A stretch of 64,000 nt of DNA, taken from assembly GCA_015227615.1 (NCBI GenBank), contig JAALGZ010000004.1:1054001-1118000 (forward strand). Direction: 5' to 3'. The position numbers were made by a program, and so were the translations under genes. The notes beneath the pieces were generated by a model that worked only from the letters and a program-made list of their open reading frames with translations, was not told the DNA's origin and ran no database searches. How positions within the stretch are numbered: the first letter of the stretch is position 1; every line of letters starts with the position of its first letter. Positions 48,770 through 56,577 of the stretch are shown piece by piece. This DNA comes from Labyrinthula sp. Ha. Its lineage: Eukaryota; Sar; Bigyra; Labyrinthulida; Labyrinthulaceae.

Positions 48770-49876
48770 ATGGTAGAAGTAACTCAAAGAAATGAATCCA
48801 ACCTCCTAAAACACTCTTGCAGAGAATGTTCATTTCAGAAGAGAAAATGTGATGGGAAAAAACCAAGCTGTGCTCGATGTATTAGATTGAGCAGATCTTG
48901 CACATACGATTATCAAAAACGTCGAGGAAGAAAGAGGAAAGAACGGGAGCTAAATCAAATTCTCGGTAGCAGGAAAGCTTTCTCGATAAATAAATTTGGT
49001 GCAGCATGTAAGAACTCAATAGCAACATTTTTTTTCATGTCGGCCCTGGAAACCAAGAATTACTTATCAGACGAGGTAGTACAATTTGACGTTGGTAGAC
49101 ACTTGCTTGCATTCAAGAACCATTCTCTAGTATCTGGTTCCAATATTTTTGGTGCTGAAGCTTCTCATCTAAACAACATATTATTAAGTATAAAGTATTC
49201 AAAATTTGTAAAAGGTGTAGAATCTCGCGAAATAACTTGGGATGACTGGAAAAGGTTCAGTTTGTTTGATGAAAGACTAGGTGGCCTCTATAACAAGGAT
49301 ATAAAACTAAGTGAAGGCATTGCAAGAAATATAATGCTTCCAATGAGAACAATTAGGGTAACCGAAGAGTTCCCTTTAATGCGAACTCGTTCAGATGTTT
49401 CAACTCTTAATAATCCACAAGAAAGGTACTTTGTTGCTGAGGTAAATAAACCTTTTCAAAGAATATTCGGTTTAAGTGCAAATGATATCATGACAAAACT
49501 TTCAAACTCCCTAGTTGGCTTCTTGCCTTTTGGCACTGGTATAATTTCCTTAATCGCTCCAGAACAAGAGTTGAGAAAATATATGGAAATACACTGCTTA
49601 AAAGCAAAATATCTTAAAGCTCCAAAATCAGCTCCTTGGGTTTGGGAGACGTTTGATATTTCACCAATGAATCTTTTCATAAACTCGGGTAGACCAGGGG
49701 AAACTTCCACCTTCCTACTAACTTCTGTTATACGCTATTTGAATGGGAAAGACTCGGTGTTTGAGGAAGTTTACATCTACCCAAAGCCAATAGACAAATT
49801 ACCAGAAATACCGCAACTGGAGCTCAATGTATCAGAGAATTTTCTCAGCATATCTGTTTTAGAAGATTTCCTTTAG
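48770..49876 (+). CDS. Zn2Cys6 transcription factor with C-terminal PAS-like domain
   Basis: The protein is 368 aa from the ATG at 48770; the frame extends upstream only from a GTG. Residues about 17-43 carry the six-cysteine cluster C-x2-C-x6-C-x6-C-x2-C-x6-C (CRECSFQKRKC, then CARCIRLSRSC), followed by the basic tail KRRGRKRKERE. The C-terminal half has a PAS-like region from about residue 215 (FQRIFGLSANDIMTKLSNSL). Zn2Cys6 plus C-terminal PAS is the layout of fungal ERT1/AcuK-type regulators. It should act in the nucleus as a DNA-binding regulator. It is convergent with MOCOS (8 bp apart) and next to XDH; the fungal purine regulator UaY is also a Zn2Cys6 protein, so a role in purine catabolism is a reasonable guess, not shown. 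Confidence 0.85.
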   Translation: MVEVTQRNESNLLKHSCRECSFQKRKCDGKKPSCARCIRLSRSCTYDYQKRRGRKRKERELNQILGSRKAFSINKFGAACKNSIATFFFMSALETKNYLSDEVVQFDVGRHLLAFKNHSLVSGSNIFGAEASHLNNILLSIKYSKFVKGVESREITWDDWKRFSLFDERLGGLYNKDIKLSEGIARNIMLPMRTIRVTEEFPLMRTRSDVSTLNNPQERYFVAEVNKPFQRIFGLSANDIMTKLSNSLVGFLPFGTGIISLIAPEQELRKYMEIHCLKAKYLKAPKSAPWVWETFDISPMNLFINSGRPGETSTFLLTSVIRYLNGKDSVFEEVYIYPKPIDKLPEIPQLELNVSENFLSISVLEDFL

Positions 49877-49884
49877 TTGAGCGT

Positions 49885-51966
49885 TCATTGAAATTTTATT
49901 AAGTCGCCTTCTCTTAATTTTGCAAATTTTTGTAAGCTTTCAACTTTCAAAAACTGTCCAAAATTAATGCTTGTGCGTGTTCGTCTATATTTAGCTAATT
50001 TTTTCAAAATACTAGTTTGTTTCTCCCCCGTTTCTTGATTAATATTTACCATAGGACAACGTTTACAATGGCCTGCTAATGAAAGATCATTGCCAGAGAC
50101 AAGCAGTCTTCGGCCTTCTTCAAACCAAATATCTTCTTCGTGAACATTACAGTCAATAACAATATTTGCGCGAAAGTTTGTTGCTTTCAAATTACACGCA
50201 TCAGTTTCAGGAAGTTGATTTCGTAGATGTTCAACACTGTTTAAAGAAATCATTAGAATATCCCCACGGTTATTGAAACTCTTGGCAGCAGTTTTGATCA
50301 GTCTGACTGGGAAACCTAAATAGTTTGAAAGAACTTGATTGGCTTGCACGTATTGTTGAGAAGCACTTTCTATTCCTTCCCGTCTCATGTCACAAATTGT
50401 AAAACCTTGAGATAAAAATTCCAAATCTTCTGATAAAGGTACTTCACAAATTTGTTCGTTTATTTTCAACCTGAGAATATTCTTCTCAAGATTAATCTCG
50501 GTTTGTACCTGGGTTAACTCAGAATATTTCTTTTGGTCAAGACAAACATCATTTTCATCAACAATCGCAAAATGTCTATCGTAGAGCAAACCATATTTAC
50601 TTAAAGGCCATGAAGATGTTCTGAACCCTTTGCAAGACTTGACAGGGTATACAAATAATTGTCTAATGCTTGGATTTGCACTTAGAGAGGACCCGACTGA
50701 CGGTGCAGTAAATTTTTGTACTACAAAATATGACTCTATAAAGGAAACAAATGTTTCTATATCATCCTCAGTTGAACAGTATCCCACAGAAACACGAATT
50801 GCACCAAGAGGTTTATTGAAATCTATCTTAGATGAATCTACCTCCTCCCAACAGGAGAAAGAATCTGTATCCATTTGCTGAAACTCCGCAATCTTTTCCA
50901 TGTCTTCATTTGTAAGGTTAAATGCCATCATTGCGGCTCCAGCATTGCAAAAGATACCTGTTCTTATTTGAATGTCGTTTATTGTTGCCACATTAGCTAC
51001 TTCTTTGTGACCAATAACAGTTCCTTCTATATCAAGTAGGTTGAATGTTAATATGCTCGAGTTCAAACTTTTACTAGGTATATAAAATTTAAGCACTTTG
51101 CGACCGTTAAAATGGGTTAATGATGAAAGCCGAGAGTGTAATTTCTGAATAAGGTTTATAGTATGTTTTCTAACTTGTTCCATTCCAATTTTAGAGAAAA
51201 ATCTTAATCCAGGGGAGAGTTGGGCGATGCCATAAAAATTAAGGCTTCCAGATTCAAGACGAGTTGAAAGAATAGGGGCCAGCTTTACTAGAGGTGTGCA
51301 AGGTGAAACAATTGAAACATTTCCACCACCAAAGTAGGAGTTGCTTTGTGATATATAGTGAGAGCTTGAGTTTTTGATAATGAGACAACCAACACCAGTT
51401 GGATATCCGAATATCTTGTAGAAACTAACAGCGGTAAAATCTGCATCAACTTTACTCAGGTTTAGAGGATTCGTGGCACAAAACTTTGCAGCATCTAAAA
51501 GAACAACTGAGTTTGAATATTTCCTAAAACTATTGAAATCAAACTTCTCTCCATTAAAGTTACTTTCTGCTGTAATTCCTATCAACTGAAATTCATGTGT
51601 ATTTTGAATCTCTGAGACGTTTTGATAACATTTCCAGTTGCGAAAATATTGACGTACCCCTACTAGCGAAGTGTGGGCATTTTGGGAGAAACAAAAGCAA
51701 CTATTCTCTTTATTGACAAAGTATTCTCCAACCAACTTCATAGCGTGGGTAGCTCCAGATGTAAAAACCACCGTGTGGGTTCTTGAATCTGTGCCAAAAA
51801 ACCGCAAGACTTTCTTTCTGACGTCATCAACTATCTTCTTTGTCTTTAAAGAAGAAGGCCCACTGGTATGCGGATTTCCAAGATCTTTATCTTCAAAAAC
51901 AGAGATACTAATCTCTTCTGGAGGCAATGCAGCTCCAGCATAATCCAAATACAACACTTTCTTCAT
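49885..51966 (-). CDS. MOCOS: Molybdenum cofactor sulfurase
   Basis: The protein is 693 aa, intronless, stop TGA. The N-terminal class-V aminotransferase/NifS-like domain starts LYLDYAGAALPP, with GNPHTSGPSS, VVFTSGATHAMKLVG, LLDAAKFCATNPL and the PLP lysine K184 in VSFYKIFGYPTG. The persulfide cysteine is C340 in RTGIFCNAGAAM (plant ABA3: RTGCFCNPGAC). The C-terminal part is MOSC_N/MOSC (QLFVYPVKSCKGFRTSSWPL; AGHCKRCPMVNINQETGE), which holds the Mo cofactor. The enzyme takes sulfur from L-cysteine and puts it on the Mo of xanthine dehydrogenase and aldehyde oxidase, turning them active. Its start codon lies 128 bp from that of XDH on the opposite strand. Plant and animal MOCOS are about 820-890 aa, so this is a lean version. 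Confidence 0.96.
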   Translation of the reverse strand: MKKVLYLDYAGAALPPEEISISVFEDKDLGNPHTSGPSSLKTKKIVDDVRKKVLRFFGTDSRTHTVVFTSGATHAMKLVGEYFVNKENSCFCFSQNAHTSLVGVRQYFRNWKCYQNVSEIQNTHEFQLIGITAESNFNGEKFDFNSFRKYSNSVVLLDAAKFCATNPLNLSKVDADFTAVSFYKIFGYPTGVGCLIIKNSSSHYISQSNSYFGGGNVSIVSPCTPLVKLAPILSTRLESGSLNFYGIAQLSPGLRFFSKIGMEQVRKHTINLIQKLHSRLSSLTHFNGRKVLKFYIPSKSLNSSILTFNLLDIEGTVIGHKEVANVATINDIQIRTGIFCNAGAAMMAFNLTNEDMEKIAEFQQMDTDSFSCWEEVDSSKIDFNKPLGAIRVSVGYCSTEDDIETFVSFIESYFVVQKFTAPSVGSSLSANPSIRQLFVYPVKSCKGFRTSSWPLSKYGLLYDRHFAIVDENDVCLDQKKYSELTQVQTEINLEKNILRLKINEQICEVPLSEDLEFLSQGFTICDMRREGIESASQQYVQANQVLSNYLGFPVRLIKTAAKSFNNRGDILMISLNSVEHLRNQLPETDACNLKATNFRANIVIDCNVHEEDIWFEEGRRLLVSGNDLSLAGHCKRCPMVNINQETGEKQTSILKKLAKYRRTRTSINFGQFLKVESLQKFAKLREGDLIKFQ

Positions 51967-52094
51967 TACAATTCTCAGCAGCTCTAGTTATTCTGAAAAT
52001 AGAATTCATTTACATAGAAACTACTAATAAAATCAGAAGGGTGGTGTGAAATAAATTCGTGATTAACTGACAAAACATAAACGTTAAGCGAGAA
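51967..52094. promoter_or_regulatory. Divergent promoter region between MOCOS and XDH
   Basis: This 128-bp AT-rich gap separates the start codons of an enzyme and the enzyme that activates it. It must serve both genes. I see no CGG/CCG pair in it, so a site for the neighbouring Zn2Cys6 protein is not evident. Confidence 0.65.
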
Positions 52095-55000
52095 ATGGAA
52101 GAGAAAAGTGGAAATTTAGAGTTCAGGATTAATGGGAAGTTGTGGACATCAAAGAAGGAGATTGATCCTGAATTGACATTGCTGGAGCTGATAAGAGAGG
52201 AAATTGGGCTTACTGGGACAAAGTTAGGGTGCGGAGAAGGTGGTTGTGGAGCATGCACTGTGGAAGTTGATGGTGAGACGATGAACTCCTGCTTGTTACC
52301 GGTCAATGCAGTGCATGGAAAATCGGTTGTCACCGTTGAAGGTATTGGTGATGCAAAGAACCCGCATATTGCACAAAAGACATTAGCTGAAGGACACGGA
52401 TCCCAATGTGGATTTTGCACACCTGGATTTGTGATGTCACTTTACAATGCATACAACAAGAAAAAGCATTGTGCAAGTGCTTGTAGCGGCGCCTCTGCCA
52501 ACACTGAAGAAAAGGAAGTAGATATTGAAAATTGTTTTGACGGTAACCTGTGTAGGTGTACTGGGTATCGGCCTATAATAGAAGCAGCAGACAAGCTGCT
52601 CTATGCTGAGAACAATGAGAATGGGAAGTTAAATGGATTGCACAATGTTGATAACTTGGGCCAGGGAACTGAAACCAACGTCATCTTTGGTGATGGTAAG
52701 AAATGGTATATTCCTAAAACTACCGCTGAACTCTTGGAGCTTAAAAGCTTATATCCGCAAGCCAAGTTAATAGCTGGAAATACTGAAGTTGGCGTTGAAA
52801 ACCGCTTTAAGCACACTTCAAATCCTATTCAAATTTTTATAAAGGATGTGAAAGAACTTTCATATGTTAAAATTGAGGATGATACTTTATTGGTTGGTGG
52901 TGCTGCAACACTTTCAACTCTGCAAAAAGTTCTTAAAGCTGCAAACCTCCAAAATTATCAAACACAAACCTCAAAAGCAATAGTTTCTATGCTTACATAC
53001 TTTGCTTCAAACCAAATAAGAAATGCCGCTACGTTGTCTGGAAATATTGCCACCGCCTCACCTATATCAGATATGAATCCGACACTTCTAGGCTTAGGTG
53101 CCAGTCTTGTATTGTCCAAACTTAAAAACAACAAGAAAATTTCACGGACATTACCCCTGGACAATTTTTTTATTAGCTACAGAAGAACTGAACTTCAGGA
53201 GGATGAAGTAATAGAACAAATCCGTGTTCCATTGAATCGCTCTGACGAAAGTGTAGCCGTATTCAAGCAGTCTAGACGAAAAGAGGATGACATAGCTATT
53301 GTCAATGCGTGTTTCAAGATTGGTTTGAATGCGACTGGCGAAATAAAAAACGCAAGACTTGCATATGGTGGGGTTAGTGTCAAGAGTGTACTTGCAACTA
53401 GGACTCAAGAGTTCTTGGTAGGAAAAATCTGGTGCCAAGAAACAGTGGATGCAGCGTCCAAAATTATCTTAGAAGAAATAAACCTACCAGATAATGTCCC
53501 TGGCGGAATGCCCAAGTATCGAATGAGTTTATGTGTAAGTTTTCTTCAAAAATTTTTCGCCCAAACAGTTGAGGCGCACGATATATGTGGAACCACATAC
53601 ATGGATAAAAGTCACCCTAAAATGAAGTCAACTCAAGTATTTGTGAACGAAAAGGCCGGCATGCAGGATTCGAAGCATGTAGCAACCCTGGAAGATATTC
53701 GTGCCCCCGTTGGTGAACCCATTAGTCACAGAGCTGCGCTACTTCAATGCACAGGGGAAGCAAAGTATGTTGATGATGAGTTTACAACTAGTTCATGTTT
53801 ACATGGCGCGTTGGTTCTATCAACTGAATCACACGCTCGCATTCTTTTGGAATCCCTTAACTCTGCTGTTGACAGTGTGCAGAAAAACCTCGGCTTTGAT
53901 TCTTTTTTCTCCGCTAAAGATATTAGTGAGGATCAAAATATATTCGGCCCCGTCCGAATGGATGAAATGGTTTTTCGAGAGGAAACAGTTACATCAATTG
54001 GGCAGGTCATAGGTATTGTTTTAGCTGATACCCACCGCAAGGCGAAGGAGTGTGCTTATAACATTCAGAGACTCATCAAGTACGAAAAGCTTGAACCCGT
54101 TGTAATCAGTATACAAGATGCCCGAGAGCAGGGCTCTTTCTATCCTTTTAATTCAGAAATTATTACTGGAAACGTTTCAGAAGGGTTTACCAAAGCAGAT
54201 AAGATTGTCTCCGGCTCGGTCCGTATGGCGGGTCAAGAACATTTTTACCTCGAAACTCAAGGAACCATGGTTACACCAGGTGAAAATGGCGAACTAATAG
54301 TCGTAAGTTCGACGCAAAATCCTGAAAAAACTCAAAAATTTTGTGCAAAAGCATGTGGAGTTCCAAGAAACAAGGTTGTCAGTAAAGTGAAGAGAATGGG
54401 TGGTGGCTTTGGTGGAAAAGAGACCAGAAACATTTATGTGGCAGCAGCGGCTGCAGTTGCAAGTATTAAGACCCAAAGGCAGGTTAAAGTGATTCTTGAT
54501 CGGGATGATGATATGGTGTCATCAGGAACCAGGCATCCCTTTGTAGGCGAGTACAAAGTGGGTTTTACAAACGATGGTATGATTACAGCTGTTGAAGTAG
54601 ATTTATTTTCGAATGCTGGTTATTCCCATGATTTGAGCGAAAGTGTGATGGAACGGGCCCTCTTTCATATAGAAAATAGCTACAAGGTGCCTAACTTGTC
54701 AGTTAGAGGCAGGCTGTGCAAAACAAACACCCCTACAAACACGGCCTACAGAGGGTTTGGTGGTCCTCAAGGAATGCTTGTTTGTGAAACGTATATGCAA
54801 CATATAGCTAATGAACTAAATGTTACTGTTGAAAAAATTCGCGAGTTGAATATGTATAAACAAGGTCAGAAAACACATTATGGACAAACGTTGGTAGAAA
54901 GTCCACTTCGTCGATTGTATAGTGAAGTCATGGATAGCGCTCAAATAGTCAAAAGACAGGAAGATATTAAGTTATTTAACAGTCAAAATAAAACGTTGAA

Positions 55001-56048
55001 GAGGGGTTTGACTGTTATCCCTACAAAGTTTGGTATTAGCTTTACAGCTAAGTTTATGAACCAAGCCGGGGCACTTGTCAACGTTTATACTGATGGAACG
55101 GTTCTTGTTTCACACGGAGGGACTGAAATGGGTCAAGGTCTTCACACCAAAATGATCCAGGTAGCCGCTAAGGAATTTGGAATACCCGTTGATAGCGTGC
55201 ATATTAGTGAAACCTCGACGGATAAGGTTCCAAACTCCTCACCTACCGCAGCAAGTGCTAGCAGTGACATGTACGGTATGGCAGTTCTTGACGCCTGTGA
55301 ACAAATTAATGAAAGATTAGCGCCGCTAAGAAAAGAAAATCCCAATATTTCATTTGTAGCGTTAGTGAACAAAGCATATTTTTCCCGTATAGATCTATCA
55401 GCTCACGGATTCTACAAAACTCCATATTTAGGATATCAGTTTGATCTAGCAAAGACCAACCCTGAGATTGAACAACAGGCGTTTAACTACTATACGTTTG
55501 GTGCAGCTGCTTCTGAAGTAGAGATAGATTGTCTTACAGGTGATTTCCGTGTGCTGCGAACTGATATTGTAATGGATTTAGGAAAGAGTCTGAATCCAGC
55601 AATTGATATTGGACAAATTGAAGGTGGTTTTATTCAGGGATTAGGTTGGTGTATGATTGAGGAACCAGTTTGGGGACACAGAGAAGAGAACAAATCGTTT
55701 GATTGGTTACCAGAAGGTGCTTGTTTTACTAAAGGCCCTGGGGCATATAAGATACCTGCTTCCGGAGATGTTCCTGAAGAGTTTAATGTCAGGCTTTTGG
55801 ATAATAGTCCAAACCCAAAAGCTGTCCATAGTAGCAGAGCTGTTGGTGAGCCGCCATTCTTTTTAGGGAGCAGTGTATTCTTTGCTGCAAAAGAAGCAAT
55901 TAAAGCATACAGAAAGCAGAACAACCGAAGCGAATGGTTCGAAGCTGACTGCCCACTTTCTTCTGAGAGAATTAGAATGGCCTGTCTGGATTCTATCACA
56001 GACCAGGTTAACGCAGATGATAAATATAAACCAGGTTTGTTTGTATAA
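52095..56048 (+). CDS. XDH: Xanthine dehydrogenase
   Basis: The protein is 1,317 aa (bovine 1,332), intronless and complete. First Fe-S cluster: C46, C51, C54 (GCGEGGCGAC) and C66. Second cluster: C105, C108 (CGFCTPG), C153, C155 (CRCTGYRP). The FAD domain is at about 210-500 with LIAGNTEVGVE and IRNAATLSGNIATASPISDM. The Mo-pterin domain follows, with GGGFGGKE and AYRGFGGPQG, and ends with RAVGEPPFFLGSSVF, whose Glu1252 is the catalytic base. The enzyme oxidises hypoxanthine to xanthine and urate in purine breakdown; the FAD domain and overall layout favour a dehydrogenase over an aldehyde oxidase, as does EPPFFLGSSVFFA. It needs MOCOS, its divergent neighbour. The next gene begins 55 bp downstream on the same strand. 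Confidence 0.97.
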   Translation: MEEKSGNLEFRINGKLWTSKKEIDPELTLLELIREEIGLTGTKLGCGEGGCGACTVEVDGETMNSCLLPVNAVHGKSVVTVEGIGDAKNPHIAQKTLAEGHGSQCGFCTPGFVMSLYNAYNKKKHCASACSGASANTEEKEVDIENCFDGNLCRCTGYRPIIEAADKLLYAENNENGKLNGLHNVDNLGQGTETNVIFGDGKKWYIPKTTAELLELKSLYPQAKLIAGNTEVGVENRFKHTSNPIQIFIKDVKELSYVKIEDDTLLVGGAATLSTLQKVLKAANLQNYQTQTSKAIVSMLTYFASNQIRNAATLSGNIATASPISDMNPTLLGLGASLVLSKLKNNKKISRTLPLDNFFISYRRTELQEDEVIEQIRVPLNRSDESVAVFKQSRRKEDDIAIVNACFKIGLNATGEIKNARLAYGGVSVKSVLATRTQEFLVGKIWCQETVDAASKIILEEINLPDNVPGGMPKYRMSLCVSFLQKFFAQTVEAHDICGTTYMDKSHPKMKSTQVFVNEKAGMQDSKHVATLEDIRAPVGEPISHRAALLQCTGEAKYVDDEFTTSSCLHGALVLSTESHARILLESLNSAVDSVQKNLGFDSFFSAKDISEDQNIFGPVRMDEMVFREETVTSIGQVIGIVLADTHRKAKECAYNIQRLIKYEKLEPVVISIQDAREQGSFYPFNSEIITGNVSEGFTKADKIVSGSVRMAGQEHFYLETQGTMVTPGENGELIVVSSTQNPEKTQKFCAKACGVPRNKVVSKVKRMGGGFGGKETRNIYVAAAAAVASIKTQRQVKVILDRDDDMVSSGTRHPFVGEYKVGFTNDGMITAVEVDLFSNAGYSHDLSESVMERALFHIENSYKVPNLSVRGRLCKTNTPTNTAYRGFGGPQGMLVCETYMQHIANELNVTVEKIRELNMYKQGQKTHYGQTLVESPLRRLYSEVMDSAQIVKRQEDIKLFNSQNKTLKRGLTVIPTKFGISFTAKFMNQAGALVNVYTDGTVLVSHGGTEMGQGLHTKMIQVAAKEFGIPVDSVHISETSTDKVPNSSPTAASASSDMYGMAVLDACEQINERLAPLRKENPNISFVALVNKAYFSRIDLSAHGFYKTPYLGYQFDLAKTNPEIEQQAFNYYTFGAAASEVEIDCLTGDFRVLRTDIVMDLGKSLNPAIDIGQIEGGFIQGLGWCMIEEPVWGHREENKSFDWLPEGACFTKGPGAYKIPASGDVPEEFNVRLLDNSPNPKAVHSSRAVGEPPFFLGSSVFFAAKEAIKAYRKQNNRSEWFEADCPLSSERIRMACLDSITDQVNADDKYKPGLFV

Positions 56049-56103
56049 AGTTAATATTTCAGTTTTGATACCTTTTTCCTTGAATTTATTATGATCGTTT
56101 ATA

Positions 56104-56577
56104 ATGGCCACAATAGATGATGAAGAAGAATCCCCTTTCCAAGACAATACCTTCCAGGTTCGTCCAAACGAGCAAGAAAAAGCAATGGCCTATCGTATAC
56201 AAAGTGTAGCAAGATCTGTTCTCAAGGAGCACCTTGACTCACAGCAGTATGATCCAGAAATGGTCTCTTCGTGGATAGAATCGATTTCTGAGCAAGCAAA
56301 GCAAATGGCAAAGAAGGAAGTTTGCACAAGGTATAAAGTAATGGTGCAATCTTTTTTGGGTGAAAAAAGAGGGCAGGGGGTGAGGTAGCCTGTCCTTCTT
56401 ATTATTTTTAGAGTTGCTTCAAGAAGTTTTTGGGATAAGGAGAGCGATTTGACCATCCATGAACATTTTTCCAATGTACACATCTCGCTGTTTTACACTG
56501 TAGGAGTATCTCTTTGCAGTTCTACTGATCCATGTCTGCTGGCTCCATTAGATGACACAAGAACTGGCACTAAGTGA
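56104..56577 (+). CDS. DYNLT2B: Tctex-type dynein light chain, DYNLT2B-like
   Basis: Exons are 56104-56384 and 56412-56577, with a 27-nt intron that begins with an in-frame TAG. The protein is 148 aa. It reads FQVRPNEQEKAMAYRIQSVA, YDPEMVSSWIESISEQAK, then RYKVMVQSFLGEKRGQGVR, and after the splice VASRSFWDKESDLTIHEHFS. This follows human DYNLT2B/TCTEX1D2 ('RYKMVVQVVIGEQRGEGVFMASRCFWDADTDNYTHDVF'). The family serves as light chain of cytoplasmic dynein-2 in intraflagellar transport and of inner arm dynein. The Tctex fold ends near HISLFYTVGVSLCSS; about 20 further residues (TDPCLLAPLDDTRTGTK) form a tail most relatives lack. It lies 55 bp after XDH. Confidence 0.88.
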
